Shown: positions 8,132 through 16,544 of the stretch, piece after piece | Layout of the letters: every line of letters begins with the position of its first letter | How positions within the stretch are numbered: position 1 is the first letter of the stretch | NCBI GenBank assembly: GCA_004557505.1 | Contig: SFGZ01000012.1 | Coordinates: forward strand, 1-53,104 | From: Coriobacteriaceae bacterium | Lineage (GTDB): Bacteria > Actinomycetota > Coriobacteriia > Coriobacteriales > Atopobiaceae | Length of the DNA stretch: 53,104 nt | Reading direction: 5' to 3' | The notes under the pieces: model-generated | Database searches by the model: none | The model's input: only the letters and a program-made list of their open reading frames with translations | What the model was told of the DNA's origin: nothing | Position numbers and translations under genes: made by a program

Positions 8132-10798
8132 TTAGGCGACGGGACGCTCGGCCAGGCTGCCCAGGGCGCCTTCCTCCCCCTCGTCCCAGGTGGGCGCGGG
8201 ACGGAAGAGCTGGAAGAGCATGAGGGCGAGCAGGACAAAGGCGACCACGGTCCAGATCCCAAAGTTCCCAAAGACAAAGAGCTCGTGGAGCTGGTTGATG
8301 ATGAGGCCGACGACCCAGCCAAAGCCGCACTCATAGCCGATGGCGAACCAGAACCACTTGGGGTCTTCCATCTGCTTGCGTATGGTGCCCATGGCGGCAA
8401 AGCACGGCGCGCAGAGCATGTTGAAGGCGACGAAGGCGCACATGGAGCCAACGTGGAGCGTGTCGGCGATGGTGAACATGCTTGCGAAGCCCTGCCACAT
8501 CGAGACGGATTTCTCGCTGACGTCACCAAGGCCGTACAGGACGCCGAAGGTGGAGACCAGGTTCTCCTTGGCGATGAGGGCCGAGATGGTGGACGCGGTG
8601 GCCTGCCAGTTTCCAAAGCCGAGCGGGGCAAAGATGAAGCTCAGGGCGCCGCCGACGCCGGCGAGGATCGAGTAGTCCATATAGGTCTCGGGCACGCCGT
8701 CCATGCCCTTGAGGAAGCCGAAGGATCCGTTGCCGCCGTCCCATCCGGCCAGGCCGAAGTTGGAGAGCGCCCAGATGCCCACGGCGGCCGCGAAGATGAT
8801 CGTGCCCGCCTTCTTGACGTAGGCCGAGACGCGCTCCCACACGTGGAGTGCCCAGCTCTTGATGGACGGCATGTGGTAGTCGGGAAGCTCCATCACGAAG
8901 GGGACGGGCTCGCCGGCGAAGCGCTTGGTCTTCTTGAGCATGACGGCCGAGATGATGATGGCAACGATGCCCATGAGGTAGAACATCGGGGCGACCCACC
9001 AGGCGCCATTGTCGGTGCCCACGAGCACGCCCATCACGAGCGCGATGATGGGCAGCTTGGCGGAGCAGGGGATCATGGTGGTGAGCATGGCGGTCATGCG
9101 GCGGTCGCGCTCGTTCTCGATGGTCTTGGTGGCAAGCACGCCCGGGACGCCGCAGCCCGAGGACACGATCATGGGGATGAAGGACTTGCCGGAGAGGCCA
9201 AAGCGGCGGAAGACGCGGTCCATGACGAAGGCCACGCGGCTCATGTAGCCGCAGTCCTCCAGGAAGCAGAGCATGACGAAGAGCACGAAGATCTGCGGGA
9301 TGAAGCCGAGCACCGAGCCCACGCCGCCGATGATGCCGTCGACCACGAGCGAGACCACCACGTCGGAGGCACCCGCCTCGGTGAGCCAGCCGGTGACGGC
9401 CGAGGGGATGGAGTCAACGAAGCCGTCGTAGTCGTGCTGATCGGGCTCGGGGGTGTCGACGGCGGTCGCGAAGTCCGCCTCGGTGACCGCGGGGAGGACG
9501 TCGAGCTTTTGGCCCGCCTCGAGTATGGGATTGCCGTCCGCGTCGAGCTTGGTGATGATGTTGCCCCCGGCGTCGAGGAAGTTGCCATCGGGGTCGGTGA
9601 TGGGGACATCGGCCGCCGTGACGCCGGCCTTCCTGGCGGCCTCCTCGAACTCGGCGATGGTGGCCTCGTCATCTGGGGTCTTGGGGTCTGCGTCGATGGC
9701 GTCCTGGACGCCGTCGGTGTCGACGCCGGCCTCCTCGGCTGCGGCGATGTAGCCGGAGATCTGGTCGGTGTGGTGGGCGTCCTGCCAGGCGTCGTGCGCC
9801 TCGTCAAAGGCCGCCTGGCCGCTGGCGCTCACAAAGAACCCGTCGGAGAAGAGGTTGTCGTTTACCCAGTCAGTCGCGGGCGTGCCCACGGCGACGAGCG
9901 CCACCCAGTACACGCCGATCATGAGCGCGACGAAGATGGGCAGGCCGAGGATGCGGCTGGTGACCACACGGTCTATCTTCTCGGAGCGGGTGAGCTTGCC
10001 GGGGGCCTTGACCACGCACGTGTCCATGACCGTGGCGATCCACTCGTAGCGCTCGAAGGTGATGATGGACTCGGAGTCGTCGTCACGGTCGACCTCGATG
10101 GCGGAGATGATCTTCTCCATGCCTGCCAGCTGCTGCTCGGAGAGGTGCAAAGGCTCGATGGCGGCGGAGTCGCGCTCGAAGACCTTTATCGAGTACCAGC
10201 GGAGAAGCTCGGGCGCGCAGGAGCCGGCGATGGCGTTGGCAATGGTCCCGAGCGCGTCCTCGACCTCGGGCGAGAAGCACTTCACGCCCTGCGCCGCCTT
10301 GTTGGCGCGGCCGGAGTCGACCGCCGTGCTCACCAGCTCGTCAAGGTTCTTGGAGTGCAGCGCCGATACCTCGACGACAGGCACGCCCAGCATCTTGGAG
10401 AGCCGCTTGGAGTCGATCTTCTCGCCGCGCTGCTCGAGCAGGTCGCACATGTTGAGGCCCACGACCACGGGGCGGCCGGTTTCGAGGACCTGCGTGGTGA
10501 GGTAGAGGTTGCGCTCGATGTTGGTGACGTCCACGAGGTCGATGATGGCGCTCGGGCGACCGGAGATGATGAAGTCGCGCGAGACGACCTCCTCCGGAGA
10601 GTAGGGGGAAAGCGAGTAGATGCCGGGGAGGTCGGTGAAGAGGATGTCCGAGTCCTTCTTCCAGACGGCCTCCTTCTTCTCCACGGTGACGCCCGGCCAG
10701 TTGCCCACGTAGCCGTTCGAGCCGGTGAGCTCGTTGAACAGCGTGGTCTTGCCGCAGTTGGGGTTACCAGCCAGGGCTATGTCTATCTTCTCTGCCAT
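8132..10798 (-). CDS. feoB: Ferrous iron transporter B
   Basis: 888 aa, longer than the ~650-800 usual. It takes up Fe(II) across the cytoplasmic membrane. The N-terminal G domain has the P-loop GNPNCGKT (11-18), DLPG (56-59) and NMCD (116-119). A helical linker and the polytopic membrane part follow, with paired gate motifs (VDGIIGGVGSVLGFIPQI; SSGCGVPGVLATKT). Between the first and second membrane helices, roughly residues 315-465, there is a long acidic hydrophilic insertion rich in Asp, Ala and Gly (DPDGNF, DADGNP) that is not part of standard FeoB. The ribosome site AGGAAAGGCAAGG precedes the ATG. It is downstream of two feoA genes; a hairpin and a palindromic box in the 170-bp gap suggest partly separate expression. 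Confidence 0.97.
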   Translation of the reverse strand: MAEKIDIALAGNPNCGKTTLFNELTGSNGYVGNWPGVTVEKKEAVWKKDSDILFTDLPGIYSLSPYSPEEVVSRDFIISGRPSAIIDLVDVTNIERNLYLTTQVLETGRPVVVGLNMCDLLEQRGEKIDSKRLSKMLGVPVVEVSALHSKNLDELVSTAVDSGRANKAAQGVKCFSPEVEDALGTIANAIAGSCAPELLRWYSIKVFERDSAAIEPLHLSEQQLAGMEKIISAIEVDRDDDSESIITFERYEWIATVMDTCVVKAPGKLTRSEKIDRVVTSRILGLPIFVALMIGVYWVALVAVGTPATDWVNDNLFSDGFFVSASGQAAFDEAHDAWQDAHHTDQISGYIAAAEEAGVDTDGVQDAIDADPKTPDDEATIAEFEEAARKAGVTAADVPITDPDGNFLDAGGNIITKLDADGNPILEAGQKLDVLPAVTEADFATAVDTPEPDQHDYDGFVDSIPSAVTGWLTEAGASDVVVSLVVDGIIGGVGSVLGFIPQIFVLFVMLCFLEDCGYMSRVAFVMDRVFRRFGLSGKSFIPMIVSSGCGVPGVLATKTIENERDRRMTAMLTTMIPCSAKLPIIALVMGVLVGTDNGAWWVAPMFYLMGIVAIIISAVMLKKTKRFAGEPVPFVMELPDYHMPSIKSWALHVWERVSAYVKKAGTIIFAAAVGIWALSNFGLAGWDGGNGSFGFLKGMDGVPETYMDYSILAGVGGALSFIFAPLGFGNWQATASTISALIAKENLVSTFGVLYGLGDVSEKSVSMWQGFASMFTIADTLHVGSMCAFVAFNMLCAPCFAAMGTIRKQMEDPKWFWFAIGYECGFGWVVGLIINQLHELFVFGNFGIWTVVAFVLLALMLFQLFRPAPTWDEGEEGALGSLAERPVA

Positions 10799-10898
10799 AC
10801 CTTGCCTTTCCTGATCGTGTGGCGCGCAGGCCGTTGTGCGAGTCGCCTGCCGTCGTGCAAGTTGCCTGTGGTGAATTGCTACCCGTGTGGTGTTAATT

Positions 10899-10914
10899 GT
10901 TAGGCACGGCTAAC
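10899..10914 (-). promoter_or_regulatory. Candidate metal-regulator box upstream of feoB
   Basis: GTTAGGCACGGCTAAC, an imperfect palindrome with GTTAG/CTAAC arms. It resembles DtxR/IdeR-type operators (TTAGGTTAG..CTAACCTAA). The half-site GCTAACTT recurs upstream of the first feoA gene. Regulator identity is inferred. Confidence 0.45.
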
Positions 10915-10931
10915 TTGATGCCCCAAAACAT

Positions 10932-10947
10932 GGGGGCCTGCGCCCCC
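10932..10947 (-). terminator. Weak terminator or attenuator hairpin between feoA and feoB
   Basis: GGGGGC at 10932-10937 pairs with GCCCCC at 10942-10947. On the minus strand it is followed by ATGTTTTG. It may reduce read-through from feoA into feoB. Confidence 0.4.
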
Positions 10948-10967
10948 GTCACTCCCCTCGCGCCAGG

Positions 10968-11222
10968 CTACGCGACGCCCTGGGCGGCAGACTTCGCCAC
11001 GTCCACGACCTCGACGCAGGACGCCTCGTCCTTGCGCAACGACAGCTCGTAGCCGCGCACGGTGACCTGGATGGGGTCGCCCAGGGGCGCGACCTTGCGC
11101 ACGTAGATGTGCGTGCCCTTGGTGATGCCCATGTCCATGATGCGGCGCTTGATGGCACCCGTGCCGCAGAGCTTCGAGACCGTGCAGGTATTTCCCACGG
11201 GCACGTCCTTGAGACTTGCCAT
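10968..11222 (-). CDS. feoA: Ferrous iron transport protein A (second copy)
   Basis: 84 aa, the normal FeoA size. It is a single SH3-like domain: LKDVPVGNTCTVSKLCG, then IKRRIMDMGITKGTHIYVRKVAPLGDPIQVTVRGYELSLRK. FeoA is a small cytosolic protein thought to work with the FeoB G domain. I chose ATG 11222 for the AAAGGGAGAG ribosome site and the conserved domain edge; the upstream extension looks non-coding. It follows another feoA copy and precedes feoB on the same strand. Confidence 0.93.
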   Translation of the reverse strand: MASLKDVPVGNTCTVSKLCGTGAIKRRIMDMGITKGTHIYVRKVAPLGDPIQVTVRGYELSLRKDEASCVEVVDVAKSAAQGVA

Positions 11223-11308
11223 GCTCTCCCTTTCTTCGTGCCGCGGACCGTGCGCACGGCCGCGACGGCTGATAGACGCCTGTGCCGGCACCCGACCGGC
11301 GGTGGATG

Positions 11309-11620
11309 CTAGTACATGACGATGCGCATGGCCATGTCGCGGCCGATGCCAAAGGTGGCGCCCTTGACGCTCACCACCACGTCGCCGTTGATGCGCGAGA
11401 CGACCTTGACCTCCGCGCCCTCGACGAAGCCCATCTCGGAGAGGTGCTGGCGCAGCGCCGAGCCGCCGCGCACCTTGAGGACGCGGATCGTCTCGCCCTT
11501 GCCCACCATCGCCAAGGGCAGCTGGGCCCCCTGCGCGGCAGTCGTCGCCTCCACCCGCGCGGCCACCTGGCTGGCGGGCTTGCTGCCTGCCATCACGGCA
11601 TCAGCCTCCATGGTCGACAT
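11309..11620 (-). CDS. feoA: Ferrous iron transport protein A (first copy)
   Basis: 103 aa. A ~35-residue low-complexity N-terminus precedes an SH3-like FeoA domain: GETIRVLKVRGGSALRQHLSEMGFVEGAEVKVVSRINGDVVVSVKGATFGIGRDMAMRIVM. The fold and the LxxMGFxxGxxV signature match FeoA. GAGAAGGGAG lies upstream of ATG 11620. Tandem feoA genes ahead of feoB are known in several anaerobes; the two copies differ in sequence, so they are not a recent duplication. Confidence 0.92.
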   Translation of the reverse strand: MSTMEADAVMAGSKPASQVAARVEATTAAQGAQLPLAMVGKGETIRVLKVRGGSALRQHLSEMGFVEGAEVKVVSRINGDVVVSVKGATFGIGRDMAMRIVMY

Positions 11621-11728
11621 GGCAACTCCCTTCTCGCTCTCACGCGGCACCGCTGTGGCGTTGCGGTGGCCACGCCACCGGAGCCGGTCGTACCGTTGGG
11701 CCCATCGCTGGGCCGCTCGAGTTGTTCT

Positions 11729-11790
11729 CAGCTAACTTAGAAGTAGTATATGGCTTACTTGCCGCGGGGCGCTCGAAAAGTCAACTTTTC
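11729..11790 (-). promoter_or_regulatory. Candidate promoter/operator region of the feo operon
   Basis: On the minus strand a TATACT -10-like element is followed by CTAAGTTAGCTGAG, which repeats the half-site seen in front of feoB. Upstream of it is a perfect palindrome GAAAAGT-CA-ACTTTTC (11775-11790). The spacing of -35 to -10 is not convincing, so the exact promoter is uncertain. Confidence 0.4.
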
Positions 11791-11918
11791 TTAACTGTTG
11801 TGAGAGAAACGCTGGTAGACGGCTTGGAATGTGTTTGCAAATGGCCCATTCGGACGGATATGGGGCCACTGCGCTGCCGGCGTCAGGCCTCGGCGCGCTC
11901 TCGCCAGCCGGCCTCACG

Positions 11919-12012
11919 GATCCCGGACGGTTAGCCGCCCTTAAACGTCGAAAAACCGCGGCACCCCGGGGCTCCGCCGATTCCGGACGGTTAGCCGCCC
12001 TTAAACGTCCGG
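11919..12012. repeat. Two 31-nt direct repeats with 60-bp period, plus a partial third copy
   Basis: Copies at 11919-11949 and 11979-12009 differ at one position. Each contains CCGGACGGTTAGCCGCCC and ends in TTAAACGTC. A partial copy, TAAACGTCCGG, lies at 12021-12031. CCGGACG and CGTCCGG (11983-11989, 12006-12012) can pair into a hairpin. The repeats lie between the topoisomerase stop and the feoA promoter. The GTTAGCCG core also occurs in the box before feoB. Confidence 0.75.
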
Positions 12013-12043
12013 GGAATTCCTAAACGTCCGGAAAGTGGCCTCG

Positions 12044-14590
12044 CTACGCCTTCTTGCGCCGAGAGGGGCTTGCCCCGCTGCGCCCGGAGGCGCTACGGCT
12101 CGAAGCCCCGCCCCTGCGAGCCCCACGGGCGCCGCGCGCGCTGGCGGAGGCCTTCTTCTCCCTGCTCGGGCAGTCCATGTTCACGCAGATGCGCCATGGG
12201 CCGCGCTGCGTCACCACCTCGACGATGGGGGCCCCGCACTCCGGGCAGGTCTCGCCCGTGGCATGCAGCTCGCCGCGCTGAGGCAAGGGGTAGCTCGTAC
12301 CGCACTCGTCGTAGTTGGTGCAGCGGATGAAGCGCTTGCCGCTCTTCTCGGACTTGTGCGCCACCAGGTCGCCGTGGCGGCCGGCCTCCTTGCAGGCGGC
12401 GCACTCCCCCACCACCACGTCGGGCTCGCGGTTGGTGGGGCAGGCGGGGTTGATGCACGTCTCGTACGGGCGGTTGCGGAAGGGGTGGACCTTCACGCGC
12501 GGCGCACCGCACTCTGGGCACACGCCCGCGTCCCCCTCGATGGGCTCGATGCGCCCCTTGGGCAGCGGGTACGTCACATCGCAGTCAGGCCAGCCCATGC
12601 AGCCCGCAAAGCTCCCGCGCGTCTTGGCCGAGGTCTTGACCACCAGGTCTCGACCGCACTTGGGGCACGCGCCGATCTTGGCGTCTGCGGTCACGGCGTC
12701 GGCGATGGCCTCGGAGAGGTCGTCCTTGTGGTCGATGAGGCCATCCATCATGCCGGCGAGGAGGGCGCGCGAGTGGTCGACCACCTGCGCCCGGGTGTCC
12801 GCGCCCTCGGCGACCTTTGTCATGTCGCCCTCAAGCTCGGCCGTCATCTTGGGCGTGGTGATATGCGGCGCGTAGCTGGTGAGCGCGTCGATGATGGCCA
12901 TCCCCAGCTTGCTGGGCTCGGCCGGGTCGTTCTTGAGGTACTTCACGTCGTAGAGGCGCTGGATGATGGAGGCGCGCGTGGACTTGGTGCCCAGGCCGCG
13001 CTTCTCCATCTCCTGGATGAGGCGGCCCTGGCTGTAGCGCGCGGGTGGCTCCGTCTGCTTGGCATCGAGCGACATGGACTCGACATCGCAGGCATCGCCC
13101 TCGCTGAGCTCGGGCAGCTGGTCGTCCTTCTTGAGGCCATAGGGGTAGATGGCGCGAAACCCGGGCACGGCCAGAACGTTGCCCGTGGCGACGAAGGGCT
13201 CGCCGGCGACGTCCAGCTCGACCTTGGTGCCGGCGATGGTGGCCGGCCCCATGAGCGTGGCAAGGAAGCGGCAGGCGATGAGGTTGTAGAGCTTCCACTC
13301 CGCTGGCCGCAGGTCATCCGGGTTGGCGACGCCCGTGGGGTAGATGGGCGGGTGGTCGGTGGTCTCCTGCTTGCCGCGCGTCGCGTGGAGCGCGCCCTGG
13401 CCGAGAAGCGCCTTGCACGTGGACGCATACTGCGGCACCGAGGAGAGCGTGCGCACGCACTCGCGCAGGTCGAGCGACGAGGGGTAGACGGTGTTGTCCA
13501 CGCGCGGGTACGAGATGAGGCCGTCCATGTAGAGCGACTCGGCGAGGCGCATGGCTCGCGCGGGCGAGATGCCCTCGGCCGCGGCGGCCGCCTGCATGGA
13601 CGTGGTGTTGAACGGCACCGGGGGATTCACGCGGCGGCTCTTGCGCGTGACCGCGCGCACCGTGGCGCGCTTCGCGTCGCGCACGTGGCCAAAGGCCCTC
13701 TCGGCAGCGTCGTGATCTGTGAAGCGGGCCGTGGCGTGCGTGATGCGGAACGGGTCGGAGCCCTCGTGCGTGGCCTCGCCCGAGAGAACCCAGTAGTCCT
13801 CGGGCACAAAGGCCATGCGCTCCCGCTCGCGCTCGACCACCAGGGCGAGCGTGGGCGTCTGGACGCGGCCGGCGGAACGGGTGTTGCCCAGGCCGCCAAA
13901 GCGCACGCAGGTGAGGTAGCGCGTGAGCACGGCACCCCAGATGAGGTCGATGTGCTGGCGGCTCTCGCCCGCGTCGGCAAGGTCCTGGTCGAGTGCGACT
14001 AGGTTGTCAAAGGCATGGTCTATCTCGGCCTTCGTGAAGGCGGAATAGCGGGCGCGGGAGACCTCCACGTTTGGCGCCACCGAGAGGATCTGCTTGAGCG
14101 CGTCAGAGCCGATGAGCTCACCCTCGCGGTCGAAGTCCGTGCCGATGATCACGGAGTCCGCCTTCTTGGCAAGGTTCTTGAGCGCGCGGATGATCTCCTT
14201 CTCGGCGGGGAGCTTCTTGATGGGCGCCCACACGAGGTACGGCAGGCTCGGAATCTTCCAGCCCTTGATGTCAACGCCGTCGGCCAGGAAGGGCTTGCGC
14301 CTGGTGGCAAACGGCGGGCGCGCAAGGCCGTCGGGCACGTCTGCCGGCAGGTGCTCGCCCTCGGCCGTGAGGCCGTACCAGCCCTCCTGGGAATCAAACT
14401 TGAGCTCGGGAGGGAAGTCCGGCTGCATGATGTGGCCGCGCAGGCCTATGGTCACCCAGTCCTCCCCGCCCTTCCTAAAGCGGTAGATGGGCGTGTTGTA
14501 GACCTTGTCCGCCTTGGGCTTGCCCGACTCGGAGAGGAGCCTGGCAATCTGCTGGGCGGCATCGTTCTTCTCGGTGACGACAAGGATCAA
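12044..14590 (-). CDS. Type IA DNA topoisomerase (archaeal-style topoisomerase I)
   Basis: 848 aa. It relaxes negative supercoils by a single-strand cut. The TOPRIM domain begins VTEKNDAAQQIARLL and has the acidic DFDREGE (152-158). The active-site tyrosine is Tyr361 in ISYPRVDNTVYP, which is the archaeal/topo III-like form rather than the SYMRTDS of E. coli TopA. Four zinc-finger-like Cys4 units sit in the C-terminus (ACPKCGRD..GCMGWPDC; VCPECG..CINPAC; CAACKE..CTNYDEC; TCPECG..CVNMDC), then a basic Ala/Ser/Arg tail. The start is TTG at 14590 with GCGAGGT 8-9 nt upstream; no better ATG is available. It follows tatC by about 45 bp on the same strand and is probably the last gene of that transcript. 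Confidence 0.93.
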   Translation of the reverse strand: MILVVTEKNDAAQQIARLLSESGKPKADKVYNTPIYRFRKGGEDWVTIGLRGHIMQPDFPPELKFDSQEGWYGLTAEGEHLPADVPDGLARPPFATRRKPFLADGVDIKGWKIPSLPYLVWAPIKKLPAEKEIIRALKNLAKKADSVIIGTDFDREGELIGSDALKQILSVAPNVEVSRARYSAFTKAEIDHAFDNLVALDQDLADAGESRQHIDLIWGAVLTRYLTCVRFGGLGNTRSAGRVQTPTLALVVERERERMAFVPEDYWVLSGEATHEGSDPFRITHATARFTDHDAAERAFGHVRDAKRATVRAVTRKSRRVNPPVPFNTTSMQAAAAAEGISPARAMRLAESLYMDGLISYPRVDNTVYPSSLDLRECVRTLSSVPQYASTCKALLGQGALHATRGKQETTDHPPIYPTGVANPDDLRPAEWKLYNLIACRFLATLMGPATIAGTKVELDVAGEPFVATGNVLAVPGFRAIYPYGLKKDDQLPELSEGDACDVESMSLDAKQTEPPARYSQGRLIQEMEKRGLGTKSTRASIIQRLYDVKYLKNDPAEPSKLGMAIIDALTSYAPHITTPKMTAELEGDMTKVAEGADTRAQVVDHSRALLAGMMDGLIDHKDDLSEAIADAVTADAKIGACPKCGRDLVVKTSAKTRGSFAGCMGWPDCDVTYPLPKGRIEPIEGDAGVCPECGAPRVKVHPFRNRPYETCINPACPTNREPDVVVGECAACKEAGRHGDLVAHKSEKSGKRFIRCTNYDECGTSYPLPQRGELHATGETCPECGAPIVEVVTQRGPWRICVNMDCPSREKKASASARGARGARRGGASSRSASGRSGASPSRRKKA

Positions 14591-14635
14591 AGGAGATTAC
14601 CTCGCTTGCATCGTGACGGCAGAGTCCCCCCTAGT

Positions 14636-15424
14636 TTAAAGCTTGTCGAGCTCCGCGTTCTCGTAGTCCTCGCGGGACCACTTGAGGGCCTGCCTGCCGT
14701 CGCGCGCCATGATGACGTAGCGGGCGATGGCCAGGGCTATCTCGTACAGGCCGATGAGCGCGGCAAACATAAGGAGCATGGTCACGGGCGAGGCGTCGGG
14801 CGTGACGACGGCCGAGAGGATCATGAGGCCAATGTAGATGTAGCGCCACTGGGACCGGAAGGTCTTGTACGGCACGATGTGCAGGATCGAGAGGTAGAAG
14901 ATCACGAGCGGAAGCTCGAACGCGATGCCAAAGCCGATCTCGAGCAGCATGTAGATGCTGAGGTAGTCCTCGGCGTCGGGCATGCTCTGGGCGAACTCGA
15001 AGGACTGGTCAAGAAGCCATCCGAACGCGGCGGGCTGGATCACGTAGTAGCAGAAGATCATGCCGATGTAGAACAGGGCCACGAGGGCCGCCACCGTGGG
15101 GATGACCCACCTGCGCTCATTGGGCCTGAGGGCCGGCAGGATGAAGGCCAGGATCTCCCAGATGATGATGGGGGTGCAGATGATGGCCGCGAAGAACATG
15201 GCCACCTTGAAGCGGATGGTGAAGCCGCCGAGCGCGGTGAGGACGTAGAGGTCGCCGCCGCGCATGGCCTCCTCGATCCGATCGATCATGAGGTCGATGA
15301 GGGTGGGGGTGGCAAAGTAGACGATGACCGCCACCGTGAGGAGCGAGACCACGATGATGGTGATCCTGCGACGAAGCTCGCCCAGGTGGTCCATGATGGG
15401 CATGCGTGCTGGTCCGATAGGCAT
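14636..15424 (-). CDS. tatC: Sec-independent protein translocase TatC
   Basis: 262 aa, six predicted membrane helices. It is the receptor for twin-arginine signal peptides in the cytoplasmic membrane. The family signature near the N-terminus is present (MPIMDHLGELRRRI), as is the conserved membrane region IIIWEILAFILPALRPNERR. The start could be 15424 or 15403, both ATG; neither has a strong ribosome site. Only 21 bp separate it from the tatA/B-like gene upstream, so the two are co-transcribed. Confidence 0.95.
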   Translation of the reverse strand: MPIGPARMPIMDHLGELRRRITIIVVSLLTVAVIVYFATPTLIDLMIDRIEEAMRGGDLYVLTALGGFTIRFKVAMFFAAIICTPIIIWEILAFILPALRPNERRWVIPTVAALVALFYIGMIFCYYVIQPAAFGWLLDQSFEFAQSMPDAEDYLSIYMLLEIGFGIAFELPLVIFYLSILHIVPYKTFRSQWRYIYIGLMILSAVVTPDASPVTMLLMFAALIGLYEIALAIARYVIMARDGRQALKWSREDYENAELDKL

Positions 15425-15445
15425 GGTGGTTATGGGAGCGTGGCG

Positions 15446-16141
15446 CTAGGCCTGCTGCTCGCCGCCCTCCTCTCCGTCTGTTGCGGCAATGGTGGCGCCG
15501 GCCGTCGCGGCATCGGGCGCGGTGGCCTCGGGCGCGGGGGCGCCCTCCGGTGCGGGGGCGGGGGCCTCGGCCGCCTGCTCGCGACGGCGCTTGGGGCTCA
15601 TCGCATAGAGGTCGGCGGCCGTCGCGGGCTTGGGCTTCTCGGGCTCGGCCTTGGGTGCCTCGGGCGCGGGGGCGCTTGCCGCCTCGGTGGGCGCGGCCGC
15701 CTCGGCCGCAGGGGCCGCGTCGCTTGCCGCAGCGCCAGCGGCCCGGTCGGCAGCCTCGCCGGCGGGCGTCTCGGGCGGCTCGGCGGCGGCCTTCTCGGCG
15801 GCGGCCTTCTCGGCGGCGGCCTTCTCAGCCGCGAGGCGCCTCTTGCGCTCGGCGAACGTCTCGGTCTTGGGCGTGGGCCTGGGGGTGCCGGAGTCCTCGA
15901 TGTCCGCGTCCTCCTCCTCGCTGCGCCTGCGGTTGGGCTTCTTGGGCGCGTCGCTCATAGCCTCGGTCGCGGGATCCACGATCTCGGTCTGGACCACCTG
16001 CGTGAAGCCCTCTTGGGCGTTTCTGAACTGCCGCAGAGCGCGGCCGATGGTGCGGCCCATCCCAGGCAGCTTGTCGGGCCCAAAGATGAGGAACGCGAAG
16101 AGCAGGATGAGAGCAAGCTCTGACTCTCCAATGCCAAACAC
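15446..16141 (-). CDS. Twin-arginine translocase TatA/TatB family subunit
   Basis: 231 aa. A single N-terminal membrane helix (ELALILLFAFLIFG) is followed by the hinge FGPDKLPGMGRTIGRALRQFRNAQ typical of TatA/TatB. A long low-complexity tail rich in Ala, Glu and Pro, with a stretch of AAAEKAAAEK repeats, is unusual in length and closer to TatB than TatA. The start is GTG 16141, supported by GGAGG nine bases upstream. It directly precedes tatC. No second Tat subunit is in the window, so this protein may serve both roles or a partner is elsewhere. Confidence 0.9.
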   Translation of the reverse strand: MFGIGESELALILLFAFLIFGPDKLPGMGRTIGRALRQFRNAQEGFTQVVQTEIVDPATEAMSDAPKKPNRRRSEEEDADIEDSGTPRPTPKTETFAERKRRLAAEKAAAEKAAAEKAAAEPPETPAGEAADRAAGAAASDAAPAAEAAAPTEAASAPAPEAPKAEPEKPKPATAADLYAMSPKRRREQAAEAPAPAPEGAPAPEATAPDAATAGATIAATDGEEGGEQQA

Positions 16142-16208
16142 GGTCGGTTTCCTCCAGCGCGGATCGAATTCCTACAGTCTCCCGCGGCGCGCGGGCTTTC
16201 CGGAGGCG

Positions 16209-16529
16209 CTACTCCTGCGCCCCGGTAACGTTGAGGTCGGCGCCCACGCCCAGAAGCGAGAGGACGCGCGCGACGTTTCTCTGCGGGCGCTCCACGGAGA
16301 GGGCGCGGCCCAGGTCCTTGGCGCGGTGCGCCGCGCCGACCAGGACGCCGATGCCCGTGGAGTCGATGTAGGGCACGTCGGCAAGGTCGACTGCGAGCGC
16401 GCCCTCGCCAGAGGAGAGCTGTTCATCGAGGACATCGCGCAGGGCGGAGGCGTTAGAGACGTCGACCTCGCCAAAGACCGCCACGCGGCAGCCCCCCTCT
16501 GTGGGTGTGGTTGAGATGTTGATGCTCAT
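16209..16529 (-). CDS. STAS-domain anti-sigma-factor antagonist
   Basis: 106 aa, a stand-alone STAS domain of the SpoIIAA/RsbV type. The phosphorylatable serine is Ser57 in VPYIDSTGIGVLVGA. Such proteins release a sigma factor by binding its anti-sigma kinase when dephosphorylated. No kinase or sigma factor gene is adjacent, so the partner is unknown. It is 15 bp downstream of the TPR gene and upstream of tatA/B on the same strand. Confidence 0.88.
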   Translation of the reverse strand: MSINISTTPTEGGCRVAVFGEVDVSNASALRDVLDEQLSSGEGALAVDLADVPYIDSTGIGVLVGAAHRAKDLGRALSVERPQRNVARVLSLLGVGADLNVTGAQE

Positions 16530-16544
16530 AGGGGCTCCTCTTCC

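Noticed and set aside
7193..10903. 1236-codon open frame on the plus strand opposite feoB
   Set aside because: It is a shadow of the GC-rich feoB frame. The minus strand encodes a clear FeoB with motifs and ribosome site; the antisense product is low-complexity with no recognised domain.
12035..14002. 655-codon plus-strand frame opposite the topoisomerase gene
   Set aside because: Antisense shadow. The real gene has TOPRIM and zinc-finger motifs on the minus strand.
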